From contig JBJXFP010000133.1 in the NCBI GenBank assembly GCA_046155615.1, positions 1 through 64,000 on the forward strand: a stretch of DNA of 64,000 nt. The letters run 5' to 3'. Positions within the stretch are counted from its first letter, which is position 1, and every line of letters starts with the position of its first letter. A program made the translations under genes and the position numbers. The notes under the pieces are model-generated. The model worked only from the letters and a program-made list of their open reading frames with translations. It ran no database searches and was not told the origin of the DNA. Below are positions 25,985 to 35,749 of this stretch, piece after piece. The stretch is from JANNVZ01 sp046155615. Lineage in GTDB: Bacteria; Bacteroidota; Bacteroidia; Flavobacteriales_D; Sanyastnellaceae.

Positions 25985-27661
25985 ATGATTTCAGACAAAC
26001 GTACTGTTCAAGATCTCATTTCACTGCTCGTTGCAAAGGATGTTCACCACGCTGTGGTTTGCCCGGGTTCGCGCAATGCTCCGTTCTCTATCAGTTTGCA
26101 TAAGCACGAGGTCATCAGGGCCTACAATATTGTTGATGAGAGAAGCGCGGCTTTTTTTGCTTTGGGCATGGCACAACAACTTCAAAAACCTGTTGCCATT
26201 ATTTGCACCAGTGGAACGGCAGCTTTGAATTTTTCACCTGCGATTGCTGAGGCTTTTTACCAGCGTGTGCCATTGCTTGTAATTACTGCCGACAGACCAG
26301 TTGAGTGGATAGATCAGGGCGAAGGCCAGAGCATTCGACAAAGAAACGTGTACCAAAACTTTGTGAAGGCTTCTTATGAAGTGATGGAAGAAACAGCGCA
26401 TACTGACAGTGCATGGCACAATGTGCGCATCATGGATGAGGCCATTGGACTTTGTACCGCAGGGGTTGCCGGACCTGTGCATATCAACTTTCCCCTTCGC
26501 GAAAGTTTGTATGGCACAGCTGAAAAGGCTGAGAACAAAGTGAAAGTGGTGGAACGTGTAAAAGCACCATCAGCGTTGCCTAAGACCATCGTTTTACAAT
26601 TGAAATCTCAATTGAGTGAGGCCAAAAAGATACTGATACTCGCAGGACAGTTATTGCCAGATGCCATGCTGAATAAAGCCCTGAAACAATGGTCGGGCTT
26701 ACCACAAGCTGTGGTGATGACCGAAGCACATAGCAACATGGCAGATGAAAAATTCATCACCACCATCGACAGGTTGGTGATGAAATTCAATGATGATCAA
26801 AAGAAATTTCTTGTGCCTGACGTGCTTATCACCGTTGGTCACAATATCATAAGCAGAAGGATAAAGGAATATTTACGCAACGCGGAATGCGAGCACTGGC
26901 ATATTGATGTTTCGGGTGAGGGATTAGATACACTGAAACATCTCAATAAAATTATTGCAACTGAACCGCGCCATTTTTTTGAAGAAGTATTGCCTGCCGG
27001 GAACAAGCAAAGTGACTACTCGAAAACCATGCTCGCATGGAATGAATTGAAGGGAGAAAAGGCAAACGAGTTTCTTGCAACCTGCCCATGGAGCGACTTG
27101 AAGGCATTTGAAATTATCTATTCCGCCATTCCTGAAGGACACCATTTGCAAATGGGAAATAGCAGTGTGGTGCGCTATGTTTTGCTTTTTAACGCAAGGA
27201 AAAACTTGAGGCACTTTGGCAATCGTGGAGTAGCGGGTATAGATGGCTGCACAAGCACAGCCATTGGTGCAACATACGCTTCGCAAAAACCAACAACACT
27301 TGTTACAGGCGATCTTGGTTTTTTCTATGACAGCAATGCATTTTGGAACGACTATGTTTCGCAGCACCTCAGGGTGATCGTGATAAACAATGGTGGTGGC
27401 GGCATTTTCAGAATTATTGATGGCCCAGGAACCACCGAGGCGCTCGAAGATTTTTTTGAAACAAAGCATATGCGTTCTGCTGAAAAAATGGCAGAGATGT
27501 ATGGCTTGCAATATTTCTGTGCAATAGATCAAGATAGTTTGGAAGAAGGATTGACATGGCTCTACGCGAATGAATTTTGCAGTGTGTTGGAGGTTTTTAC
27601 TCCAAGGCTGGAGAATGACAAAGTGTTGAGAGCTTATTTCAATAACGAAGTCGCCAACTAA
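25985..27661 (+). CDS. menD: SEPHCHC synthase MenD (menaquinone biosynthesis, ThDP enzyme)
   Basis: 558 aa, the usual MenD length. It carries the ThDP-family opening VVCPGSRNAPFSISLHKH, the conserved IICTSGTAALNFSPAIAEAF and PLLVITADRPVEWIDQGEGQ stretches, and the ThDP-binding end TLVTGDLGFFYDSNAFW...NNGGGGIFRIIDG. MenD condenses 2-oxoglutarate and isochorismate in the second step of menaquinone synthesis. The menB gene starts 21 bp downstream, so they form an operon; menF is not present here. The AT-rich inverted repeat lies directly upstream. Confidence 0.96.
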   Translation: MISDKRTVQDLISLLVAKDVHHAVVCPGSRNAPFSISLHKHEVIRAYNIVDERSAAFFALGMAQQLQKPVAIICTSGTAALNFSPAIAEAFYQRVPLLVITADRPVEWIDQGEGQSIRQRNVYQNFVKASYEVMEETAHTDSAWHNVRIMDEAIGLCTAGVAGPVHINFPLRESLYGTAEKAENKVKVVERVKAPSALPKTIVLQLKSQLSEAKKILILAGQLLPDAMLNKALKQWSGLPQAVVMTEAHSNMADEKFITTIDRLVMKFNDDQKKFLVPDVLITVGHNIISRRIKEYLRNAECEHWHIDVSGEGLDTLKHLNKIIATEPRHFFEEVLPAGNKQSDYSKTMLAWNELKGEKANEFLATCPWSDLKAFEIIYSAIPEGHHLQMGNSSVVRYVLLFNARKNLRHFGNRGVAGIDGCTSTAIGATYASQKPTTLVTGDLGFFYDSNAFWNDYVSQHLRVIVINNGGGGIFRIIDGPGTTEALEDFFETKHMRSAEKMAEMYGLQYFCAIDQDSLEEGLTWLYANEFCSVLEVFTPRLENDKVLRAYFNNEVAN

Positions 27662-27682
27662 CTATAGAAAGAAGGAGAAAAA

Positions 27683-28504
27683 ATGGAAATAAGAAACTGG
27701 CAATCCATAAAAGAATACAGCGACATCAAGTTCGAATACTTCGAAGGCATCGCAAAAATTACCATCAACCGGCCTCAGGTCTACAATGCATTTCGCCCCG
27801 AGACGAACAAGCAGATGATAGAGGCCATGGACATAGCACGTGAGCGGCAAGACATTGCAGTCGTGGTCTTGACAGGCGAAGGTGACAAAGCCTTCTGTAG
27901 TGGTGGCGATCAGAATGTGAAAGGCGTTGGTGGCTACATTGGGGAAGATGGCGTGCCCCGTCTCAATGTGCTCGATTTGCACAAACGCATTCGCGAACTA
28001 CCAAAACCGGTAATCGCCATGGTGAATGGATATGCCATTGGTGGCGGCCATGTGCTACATGTTGTTTGTGACTTAACTATTGCATCAGACAACGCGCGGT
28101 TCGGTCAAACAGGCCCGAAGGTGGGCAGCTTCGATGCTGGCTTTGGTTCTAATTTTTTGGCATCGCATGTTGGTCAAAAGAAAGCACGTGAGATTTGGTT
28201 TCTTTGCGAACAATACTCTGCTGACGAAGCAGAAAAAATGGGCATGGTAAACAAAGTTGTTCCGTTGTCGCAGCTTGAAGACACAACGGTGCAGTGGTGC
28301 AAAACGATCATGAAACGAAGTCCACTTGCTATACGCATGATAAAGCGTGGACTCAATGCCGAACTTGATGGACAACGTGGCCTGATGGAGTTTGCAGGCG
28401 ATGCTACTTTGCTCTACTACCTGACTGAAGAAGCACAGGAAGGCAAAAAAGCATTCCTCGAAAAACGCGAACCAGACTTTCAGAAATTTCCAAAATTCCC
28501 TTAA
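27683..28504 (+). CDS. menB: 1,4-dihydroxy-2-naphthoyl-CoA synthase (MenB)
   Basis: 273 aa. It is a crotonase-fold protein with the MenB signature: ITINRPQVYNAFRPETNKQM, FCSGGDQNVKGVGGYIG, VIAMVNGYAIGGGHVLHVVC and FGQTGPKVGSFDAGFG. The last segment, together with the SGGDQ loop, is characteristic of MenB rather than general enoyl-CoA hydratases. It converts o-succinylbenzoyl-CoA to 1,4-dihydroxy-2-naphthoyl-CoA. It lies 21 bp after menD and 121 bp before menA on the same strand. Confidence 0.96.
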   Translation: MEIRNWQSIKEYSDIKFEYFEGIAKITINRPQVYNAFRPETNKQMIEAMDIARERQDIAVVVLTGEGDKAFCSGGDQNVKGVGGYIGEDGVPRLNVLDLHKRIRELPKPVIAMVNGYAIGGGHVLHVVCDLTIASDNARFGQTGPKVGSFDAGFGSNFLASHVGQKKAREIWFLCEQYSADEAEKMGMVNKVVPLSQLEDTTVQWCKTIMKRSPLAIRMIKRGLNAELDGQRGLMEFAGDATLLYYLTEEAQEGKKAFLEKREPDFQKFPKFP

Positions 28505-28625
28505 AAGATTGGAACACAGAAAAAGCGTAATAAGCTTTCACTCATTTAAAGGATACAAATGGATTTTATTATCAATGTAAATCACTTAAATCCTTTTCAT
28601 CCATATTCTACCGCTTTCACGCTCT

Positions 28626-29543
28626 ATGAAAAAATGGTTCTCCGCAATGCGTCTGCGCACCCTGCCACTGGCAGCATCATGCACACTCATGGGCAGCGCC
28701 CTTGGCTGGCATGAGGCGAATAATCCCTGGCTTCTTTTTTCACTTTCTCTCATTACCACATGCTTGTTGCAAATACTAAGCAACATGGCGAATGACTACG
28801 GAGACTTCGCAAGTGGTGTGGACAATGATAAGCGTGTCGGGCCAAGGCGCGCTATGCAAAGCGGATCCATCACAAAATCACAAATGCAATACGCTCTGGT
28901 TGTTTGTGCATCGCTGTCGTTAGTTTCTGGGCTTGTATTGCTTTGGTCAGCACTTGCATCACACGGGTTGTTCTTTTACGCAATACTTTTCTTTGTGCTT
29001 GGAGTTGGAGCCATTGCAGCAGCTTTCAAATACACAGTAGGTAAAAATCCTTACGGTTACCGCGGTCTTGGCGATGTGTTTGTGTTTCTTTTCTTTGGAA
29101 TTGTTGGAGTGTGCGGCACCTATTTCCTTTTTACAAAAACATGGAATTGGTGGACGTTGCTTCCTGCTATAACCATCGGGGCATTGAGCTGTGCAGTGCT
29201 AAACCTGAATAATATGCGCGACCATGTGAATGATGCAGCCAGCCGCAAACGCACTCTGGTAGTTCTTTTCGGATTTGAAAAATCAAAGATTTATCACTCC
29301 ATTCTGATTGTTGCAGCATTTGCATCACTGCTCTATTACTCTTTGTTCAATGGAGGCGTGCCCTTTTCATTTCGTCATTGGTGGCAGTGGTTGTGTTTTG
29401 CTCCTTTCATTTTGGTTTTCAAAAACCTGATCACAGTGGTGCGATGCACCACACCCGCTTCACTCGACCCTGAATTGAAAAAAGTAGCGCTGAGTACATT
29501 CTTGATTTCGCTGCTAGTATTCATCAGTGCAATGCTTTGCTGA
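28626..29543 (+). CDS. menA: 1,4-dihydroxy-2-naphthoate polyprenyltransferase (MenA)
   Basis: 305 aa integral membrane protein of the UbiA family, about 8-9 hydrophobic segments. The first aspartate-rich motif is NDYGDFASGVDNDKRVGPRR, the hallmark of MenA. A second cytoplasmic loop contains NLNNMRDHVNDAASRKRTL (DxxxD-like). The enzyme attaches the prenyl chain to DHNA. It is the third menaquinone gene in the run. A 121-bp gap separates it from menB, so it may have its own promoter. Confidence 0.94.
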   Translation: MKKWFSAMRLRTLPLAASCTLMGSALGWHEANNPWLLFSLSLITTCLLQILSNMANDYGDFASGVDNDKRVGPRRAMQSGSITKSQMQYALVVCASLSLVSGLVLLWSALASHGLFFYAILFFVLGVGAIAAAFKYTVGKNPYGYRGLGDVFVFLFFGIVGVCGTYFLFTKTWNWWTLLPAITIGALSCAVLNLNNMRDHVNDAASRKRTLVVLFGFEKSKIYHSILIVAAFASLLYYSLFNGGVPFSFRHWWQWLCFAPFILVFKNLITVVRCTTPASLDPELKKVALSTFLISLLVFISAMLC

Positions 29544-29551
29544 AAGCACAG

Positions 29552-29578
29552 AAAAAGGCAGGCGCAAACGCACCTGCC
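29552..29578 (-). terminator. intrinsic terminator of ftsH
   Basis: Stem GGCAGGTGC/GCGCCTGCC (minus strand, one G-T pair, loop GTTT) with a T5 run after it, 20 bp past the ftsH stop and between convergent menA and ftsH. Confidence 0.8.
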
Positions 29579-29598
29579 CTTCCAATGAGTTTGTTCAA

Positions 29599-31599
29599 TT
29601 ATTGAGGTTGAGCTACCACTGGTTTCAACTCCAATGTTTCGCGCTCTGCCCAAGGTCTTGCTCCAAGTACTTCTACCAAGTCGTCCTTAAATATTACTTC
29701 TTTATCAAGTAGTTTTTTTGCGAGTGCATCCAGCTTCTCTTTGTTCCGAAGCAACAAGTCTTTCGCCTTTTCATAGGCGCGCTCTATCACTTTGCTTACC
29801 TCCTCGTCTATCACGCGTGCTGTTTCTTCGCTATATGGTTTGGTAAACTGCGATTCGCCACTGCTGTCGTAATAACTGCGGTTGCCTATTTTTTTATTCA
29901 ATCCAAAAATGGAAACCATGGCATAAGCTTGCTTGGTCACCTTCTCCAAGTCGCTCAATGCTCCGGTAGAAATTCTTCCAAAGGCAACTTCCTCCGCAGC
30001 GCGGCCACCCAAAGCGGCACACATTTCATCCATCATTTGTTCGGTTGTTGTTATCTGCCTTTCTTCAGGCAGGTACCAGGCTGCACCGAGCGATCGGCCA
30101 CGAGGTACTATGGTCACTTTCACTAATGGTGATGCGTGTTCCAGCAACCAACTCAAAATAGCGTGTCCACTCTCGTGATATGCGATGGTGCTCTTCTCTT
30201 CAGGTGTAATAATTTTATTCTTCTTCTCAAGGCCACCAATTATGCGATCTACAGCATCTAAAAAATCTTGTCTGCCTACCGTTGCTCCTCCTTTGCGGGC
30301 TGCAATCAAGGCCGCCTCATTGCAGATATTGGCAATATCGGCACCGCTGAATCCGGGGGTCTGCTTCGCCAGAAATTCCACATCCACGCTGTCATCCTTT
30401 TTCACATTTTTCAGATGCACATGAAAAATCTGAACACGCTCTTTTACATCGGGCATGTCCACATATATCTGTCTGTCGAAGCGGCCGGCACGTAGCAGTG
30501 CCTTATCCAGTATGTCAGCGCGATTAGTAGCTGCGAGTATGATGATACCACTGTTGGTGGCAAAGCCATCCATCTCAGTAAGTAGTTGGTTCAATGTATT
30601 CTCGCGTTCATCATTGCTGCCGAAGTTGATGCTCTTGCTACGCGCACGGCCTATGGCATCTATTTCATCTATGAATATGATAGCAGGTGCTTTCTCCTTG
30701 GCCTGGCGAAAAAGGTCGCGCACGCGGCTTGCCCCAACACCTACGAACATCTCTACAAAATCGGAACCGCTGAGTGAAAAGAATGGGACTTGCGCTTCGC
30801 CTGCTACTGCTTTTGCAAGCAAGGTTTTACCCGTGCCGGGCGGGCCAACCAGCAGCGCACCTTTCGGAATTTTAGCTCCGAGTTCAGTGTATTTTTTTGG
30901 TTGTTTCAAAAAATCTACAATTTCCTGAACCTCTTGCTTAGCTCCTTCAAGTCCGGCCACATCGTTGAATGTGACAGCAGTGCTTTTGCTTTTGTCAAAC
31001 AACTGTGCCCGCGATTTTCCTATGTTGAATATCTGGCCGCCAGGTCCACCGGGGCCGCCCAGTCTGCGCATCAGTATCACCCAAGCCAGTATCATGACGC
31101 CAATACCGATTATCCAGAAGAGTATGCTCTGGCCAAACTCATTTACTGGTTTGTGTGATACCTGAAAGTTGTATTGCACTCCAAGTATCTCCAATTCCGC
31201 ACCTATGTTGTCGTTGATAGGCGGAGTAAACCAAAACTCGCTGCCTCGACTCATCGCGGTCATGGAGGTTTGCTTTTCGTACTTGCCTTTCAACTCTGCC
31301 AGCCCAAGCGAGTCTAAGTAAACACGCGCCTGCCCCTGGTTGTATTCTATTTTTTCTACGTAGCCCTTTTCAGCATATCCCTTGAATTTTTGATAGGCTA
31401 TTTCAGTGCCTTCGCTGTTGCTGTTAAATACCATCATGGTAATAAGCACCATGGCTATGAGTGCATATACCCAATAAAAATTCATTGATTTCTTATTGCT
31501 GTCTTCAGGCCGATTGCCGAATGGATTGCTTGGCTGGCCCGGCTTTCGCGGTTCGCCCGGTATTTTATTTTTCGATTGTTGCGGTTGTTGTTCTGCCAT
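29599..31599 (-). CDS. ftsH: ATP-dependent zinc metalloprotease FtsH
   Basis: 666 aa. The N-terminus has two transmembrane segments flanking an ~110-residue periplasmic loop (NFYWVYALIAMVLITMMVF, then ILFWIIGIGVMILAWVIL). The AAA module follows with Walker A GPPGTGKT, Walker B IIFIDEIDAIGRAR, the pore loop FVEMFVGVGASRVRD and the second region of homology TNRADILDKALLRAGRFDRQ. The M41 peptidase motif HESGH in AYHESGHAILSWL completes it. FtsH degrades misfolded membrane and some soluble proteins. The N-terminal Pro/Gln-rich extension before the first TM is short and typical for Bacteroidota. It is 67 bp downstream of rsfS and probably co-transcribed. Confidence 0.97.
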   Translation of the reverse strand: MAEQQPQQSKNKIPGEPRKPGQPSNPFGNRPEDSNKKSMNFYWVYALIAMVLITMMVFNSNSEGTEIAYQKFKGYAEKGYVEKIEYNQGQARVYLDSLGLAELKGKYEKQTSMTAMSRGSEFWFTPPINDNIGAELEILGVQYNFQVSHKPVNEFGQSILFWIIGIGVMILAWVILMRRLGGPGGPGGQIFNIGKSRAQLFDKSKSTAVTFNDVAGLEGAKQEVQEIVDFLKQPKKYTELGAKIPKGALLVGPPGTGKTLLAKAVAGEAQVPFFSLSGSDFVEMFVGVGASRVRDLFRQAKEKAPAIIFIDEIDAIGRARSKSINFGSNDERENTLNQLLTEMDGFATNSGIIILAATNRADILDKALLRAGRFDRQIYVDMPDVKERVQIFHVHLKNVKKDDSVDVEFLAKQTPGFSGADIANICNEAALIAARKGGATVGRQDFLDAVDRIIGGLEKKNKIITPEEKSTIAYHESGHAILSWLLEHASPLVKVTIVPRGRSLGAAWYLPEERQITTTEQMMDEMCAALGGRAAEEVAFGRISTGALSDLEKVTKQAYAMVSIFGLNKKIGNRSYYDSSGESQFTKPYSEETARVIDEEVSKVIERAYEKAKDLLLRNKEKLDALAKKLLDKEVIFKDDLVEVLGARPWAERETLELKPVVAQPQ

Positions 31600-31666
31600 T
31601 TTGTTTTGCTGTCTTGCTTTCTATTGTATCTCTGTTATTTGATCTGCGTTTATCTTCATCATGAAA

Positions 31667-32038
31667 TCAATCTAATTTGGTGGTTGTGGCATCAGCCCAC
31701 AATTCCTCAAGGGCATAGAAGTATCTGGATTCTTTATCAAAAATGTGAGCTACCACATTTACATAGTCCATCAGTATCCACTGCGAGTTGCGCATGCCTT
31801 CTATGTGCCATGGTTTGTCATTTAGTTTTTCTCCGGTTTGCTTTTCTACTGAGCGTGCTATGGCTTCTACTTGGTTGTGGCTGCCACCATGGCAAATTAC
31901 CATATAGTCTGTCATTGCATTTTTCACCTTGCGCATATCCATCAGCACTATTTCCGATGCTTTTAGTTCTTGCATACCGGCAGCCACTGTTTCGGCCAAA
32001 ATCAGGTTATAGTCCTTTGCGATTTTTTTGCTTGTCAT
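31667..32038 (-). CDS. rsfS: ribosome silencing factor RsfS
   Basis: 123 aa, the usual RsfS length. It contains the family motifs LKASEIVLMDMRKVKNAMTD, YMVICHGGSHNQVEAIARSV and WILMDYVNVVAHIFDKESRY. It binds ribosomal protein uL14 and blocks subunit joining in starvation. In Bacteroidota it is often followed by ftsH, as here. A TACATTTG (32104-32097 on the minus strand), an exact match to the -7 consensus, lies 59 bp upstream. Confidence 0.95.
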   Translation of the reverse strand: MTSKKIAKDYNLILAETVAAGMQELKASEIVLMDMRKVKNAMTDYMVICHGGSHNQVEAIARSVEKQTGEKLNDKPWHIEGMRNSQWILMDYVNVVAHIFDKESRYFYALEELWADATTTKLD

Positions 32039-32194
32039 TCAAATTTTATCAATCTTATTGTTGCCTCTTGAGCTAATTCGCGTGGCCAGAAGCAGGCAAA
32101 TGTAACCTTTGCATGTGTTGATTTGGGGCCACCTTTTGCATTCTGCCGGAGTATCTTTTCCAATTGTAAACAATGACTGTCTTTCATTTGCAAC

Positions 32195-32938
32195 ATGATT
32201 TTTAGCGAAAGAGCAATAATCCGTTTGGAAAGCGTGGACTCTACGAACAACTACGCTGCCAACCTCATTCGTATGTCATCAGCGCCTGATGGCACTGTCA
32301 TAACGGCACAGATGCAGATTAGCGGAAAAGGCCAACGCGGCACCCACTGGCAAAGTAATGCAGGCGAAAATCTGCTGTGCAGCGTGGTGCTGTACCCTAC
32401 GTACATCAGCTTTTCCAACCATGTTTATATAAATAAAGCTGTAGCGCTCGCATTGCGTGATGTGGTAGAAACCATGACGGATATACCTGTTTTTATTAAA
32501 TGGCCAAACGACATTATGACCGCCAACAAAAAGATTGCTGGTATTCTGCTGGAAGCATCATGGGCCGACCAGCAAATGCAGCATGCCATAGCGGGCATCG
32601 GGCTTAATGTGAATCAAACAGAATTTGAAATACCGAATGCCACCAGCCTTCGTTTACTCAATCAGGGTGAATCGGCAGATATTGAGCTATGCCTAACAAC
32701 CTTTATTGTACAATTGGACAAATACATGTCGATGCTGAAAAACGGACAAATGGCCGAAATAAAAAAACTGTATCGCGACCACCTTTTCAGGCTGGGGCAG
32801 GTAAGCCAATTTGTGAAAGACGGAATCACTTTCGATGGCATGATAACAGGTGTGGACGATGATGGCAGACTGCGCCTGATTACCAGCGATGGCGAAAGCC
32901 TCACCTGTGGTATCAAAGAGATTCAGTTCGTGTTTTGA
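32195..32938 (+). CDS. birA: biotin--[acetyl-CoA-carboxylase] ligase
   Basis: 247 aa, with no N-terminal helix-turn-helix, so it is a plain ligase rather than a BirA repressor. The catalytic domain is clear: RLESVDSTNNYAANLI, SGKGQRGTHWQSNAGENLLC (the biotinyl-AMP loop), IKWPNDIMTANKKIAGILLE and the C-terminal SH3-like domain (LVTGVDDDGRLRLIT-like ITGVDDDGRLRLITSDGESL). It biotinylates the carrier subunit of acyl-CoA carboxylases. It is divergent from rsfS. A TTCATTTG (7 of 8 to the -7 element) ends 4 nt before the ATG. Confidence 0.95.
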   Translation: MIFSERAIIRLESVDSTNNYAANLIRMSSAPDGTVITAQMQISGKGQRGTHWQSNAGENLLCSVVLYPTYISFSNHVYINKAVALALRDVVETMTDIPVFIKWPNDIMTANKKIAGILLEASWADQQMQHAIAGIGLNVNQTEFEIPNATSLRLLNQGESADIELCLTTFIVQLDKYMSMLKNGQMAEIKKLYRDHLFRLGQVSQFVKDGITFDGMITGVDDDGRLRLITSDGESLTCGIKEIQFVF

Positions 32939-33027
32939 AAGAGTGGATGTGAGAAACATTGACCATCTGTAATATTTTCTATCGCCAAGCGTCTCCTCAT
33001 TTGCGCGGTTCAACTTTTTATCAGGAA

Positions 33028-33753
33028 ATGTATTTGTCAAAAGCCTTTATACTTTTTTGTGCAATGTTTTTTGCCATTGCTGCTCATGCGCAACCAGAGA
33101 GCCATGGCCAGTTGCAGTGGAATGTGCGTGATGAGCCATACACTGATACTGTATGGATTGTAACCGGCTTCAAAACCTTGAACGAGAATTTCAAAAAGTG
33201 GAAATTCGACTTTCTGATAGATGCCCGCACTACACTATTGAGCAGTACACCTACCAGCTTGGGTGGATTGCGACTTGGCATGGAGTATAGGAGAGTTCAC
33301 CGCTTTGGTTTAGGTTTTTATGGGTTGAATAATGAAGTGATCACCACCTCACTTGCAGAGGTTGATACCAGCATAGCCGCAGCCAGATTGAGTATGAATT
33401 ATGCTTCGTTGTTTTACGAACGTGTTCTCTTTTTTAATCCGAAGTGGGAGTGGTCGGCCACTGTGCATCTGGGTGCAGGCGCTATTACTGGCAGCTACCG
33501 CTTTCGAGATTCAGACCAATGGATAAGTTATGAGAACAAGCGAACCAAACCTTTAGAGCTAAGCACAACCGGTTACTTTCACCTGAACTGGTGGATAAGC
33601 TTTGGAGCCGGAGTTGGCTATAGATATATGCGCAAAACTCCGGTTGAGGTGCGTGATGTATACAGCGCTCCTGTGGCACTTTTCAAGGTTCGGCTGAAAC
33701 TCGTAAAACTGACGCGCAGCATTTGGAACAAGGATGTGAAGAATGAATACTGA
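33028..33753 (+). CDS. probable outer-membrane or periplasmic beta-barrel protein
   Basis: 241 aa. The start at 33028 gives a signal peptide (MYLSKAFILFCAMFFAIAAH) preceded by AGGAA; upstream in-frame codons make an unlikely leader. The mature part consists of amphipathic strands (IVTGFKTLNENFKKWKFDFL, SLGGLRLGMEYRRVHRFGLG, HLGAGAITGSYRFRD, TTGYFHLNWWISFGAGVGYR) typical of an 8-stranded barrel. No family is recognised. It lies 89 bp after birA, and the next gene on the other strand ends 17 bp away. Confidence 0.75.
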   Translation: MYLSKAFILFCAMFFAIAAHAQPESHGQLQWNVRDEPYTDTVWIVTGFKTLNENFKKWKFDFLIDARTTLLSSTPTSLGGLRLGMEYRRVHRFGLGFYGLNNEVITTSLAEVDTSIAAARLSMNYASLFYERVLFFNPKWEWSATVHLGAGAITGSYRFRDSDQWISYENKRTKPLELSTTGYFHLNWWISFGAGVGYRYMRKTPVEVRDVYSAPVALFKVRLKLVKLTRSIWNKDVKNEY

Positions 33754-33770
33754 CACTGGTACACTACAAA

Positions 33771-35504
33771 CTATTCCACTCTGAAAACCGGATAGCGATA
33801 CGCACTCGGTTCATAATAATCAGAGTGCTTATATATCCAGTAAAGTTGGTTCCAATGGCTTTCTTTCAATGACGGATTTTCCTTTAGTTCATTCTCAAAT
33901 GCTGCCTTGAGTGAGGCATCAGTATCGAGCAACTGGCGAGCAATGTCTTCGAATACATAATCGCTGAACCATTCCTTCTGCTGCAACACGGAATCAAAAA
34001 AATTCCATGCAAAAAAGCTGTCATCACAAGCCGGTTCCAGTGCCGTTGCAATGTACCGGACAGCCGCCTGTGATGTGTGAACTACATAGTCGCCCATAAA
34101 AAATTTAATCAAGTGTTGCTCGCTGCGCACTTCAGTATTGCTGTGCAGATAGTGGCCTTCATAAGGGCGTTCAGCAGTGTCGAATGTGCCGATGTAATAC
34201 ACCGTTACAATCATGCTGGTATCTACTTCCAGCCTCTCCATTTTTACATGGTTGCAGTGCATCAACTGAACGGCTTCATCCCAAGCCTGAGGAATGATGT
34301 ATGCCTGCGGCACAGCCACTGAATCGGCACCCCTATATTTTCTGTAATAAGACACAGGTTGCGTCCATGGCGCATTGTGATTGTAAAAAAGTCGCATGCC
34401 AGTGCCCACATCAGCAGGCTTTTCTTCTGCTATGTATCCATTAAAGACGAATGTATTTCTTATCGAAGTATCCGCTTCATGGTTGAGAAACATGCTGCCC
34501 GCCTTCATCCATATATTCATCGCATCGGCTTTCTGGTTGTGTATCGCATTGGCTTTTGCATCCATCAATTGAAGCAAACACACAAGGAATTGATAAGTGC
34601 TTTCCACTCGCTTATCAAAGGATTTCAGCATGTGTGTTTCAGTGGTAAAGCCAATGGTGCCAAACAATGCAGCATAGCCAGTTGCAAATCTTGGTGTTTC
34701 TAGAAAATCGATGAGTCCGCTCTCAGGTGTTCTGCCCATTGTATTTACATAAGGACACATTGCATGTCCAATGTTTTTCATCATATCAAACAGCGCGGGT
34801 TCCATTTCGTTTTTTACAAATTTTCCTTGTTCGTTGCCCAGCTTATCACACTGGGTTGTGATCAGCGTCATGGTGTATGGATAGTCGGCACCATTGCTGA
34901 CATGTGTGTCCACCATCACTTCTGGCATCAGGCGTGTAAACATTTGTGCGAATGAGCGCGCATTGCGGCTGTCGCATTTTATAAAGTCGCGGTTGAGATC
35001 GAGGTTGCGTGCGTTGCCCCGGAAACCGTACTCCTCCGGCCCATTTTGGTTGGCTCGGCTGTGGCTGTTTCTGTTAAGTGCTCCATCCACATTGTATATA
35101 GGTATGATACAAATGATGGTGCTGTCAAGCAATGGCAACAGCTCACTTTTTTCAAGAAGCAATTCGCGGCACAACATGACACACGCGTCTACACCGTCTG
35201 GCTCACCAGGGTGTATGGCGTTGTTTATCAGCAGCACATTTTTTTTCCTGTCAAACAATTCAGGATAAAATACTTTGTCTTTGTTGATGATAAACAAGTG
35301 AAGCGGTCTGCCACAATCAGTGCTTCCAAAATCCATCAGCGTGGCTATGTCGCTGGCTTTATCCAAGCTGTCGTATGCCGCAATGCAGGCCTCGTATGTA
35401 AGCGTTTGATTACCGCTAAATGGTTGGTGCTGTGCCAATGCAGAAGCACAGCACATCATCCATATGGCTTTAGTTGATAAGATGTTTGCAATCGATCTAT
35501 TCAT
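33771..35504 (-). CDS. M14-family zinc carboxypeptidase
   Basis: 577 aa. The start at 35504 gives MNRSIANILSTKAIWMMCCA, a signal peptide; the 53 codons upstream in frame are AT-rich and not protein-like. The zinc ligands are recognisable: NNAIHPGEPDGVDA (HxxE, with the Glu/His pair of M14 peptidases) and VMVDTHVSNGADYPYTMTLI (second His). Arg candidates lie in NARNLDLNRDF, the typical NxR-DxNRDF substrate-binding motif. The general base Glu is probably in TIGFTTETHMLKSFDKR. The active enzyme should remove C-terminal residues from peptides outside the cytoplasm. A large C-terminal region (about 380-577) is beta-rich and unassigned. It has no T9SS tail. Confidence 0.88.
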   Translation of the reverse strand: MNRSIANILSTKAIWMMCCASALAQHQPFSGNQTLTYEACIAAYDSLDKASDIATLMDFGSTDCGRPLHLFIINKDKVFYPELFDRKKNVLLINNAIHPGEPDGVDACVMLCRELLLEKSELLPLLDSTIICIIPIYNVDGALNRNSHSRANQNGPEEYGFRGNARNLDLNRDFIKCDSRNARSFAQMFTRLMPEVMVDTHVSNGADYPYTMTLITTQCDKLGNEQGKFVKNEMEPALFDMMKNIGHAMCPYVNTMGRTPESGLIDFLETPRFATGYAALFGTIGFTTETHMLKSFDKRVESTYQFLVCLLQLMDAKANAIHNQKADAMNIWMKAGSMFLNHEADTSIRNTFVFNGYIAEEKPADVGTGMRLFYNHNAPWTQPVSYYRKYRGADSVAVPQAYIIPQAWDEAVQLMHCNHVKMERLEVDTSMIVTVYYIGTFDTAERPYEGHYLHSNTEVRSEQHLIKFFMGDYVVHTSQAAVRYIATALEPACDDSFFAWNFFDSVLQQKEWFSDYVFEDIARQLLDTDASLKAAFENELKENPSLKESHWNQLYWIYKHSDYYEPSAYRYPVFRVE

Positions 35505-35749
35505 TGAGCAAGTATGCTTTGAGAACAATGAAATTCTAAGAATTTTGGCGCGATTTTTTTCATATTGAAAATTTATACAATAGTAGCAGTGAACTTTGCC
35601 GCTGAATCTGAACACAAAAAGTAGATGCAATGCATGGAAAATTTTGTAGCTGAGATGTAACATTTTTTATCGTTGTTTCAGGCAACATCATTTTCATAAA
35701 TCAGTTTAAGCAATAAATAAAAAAACAATTTTCGATAAAGAAACACACC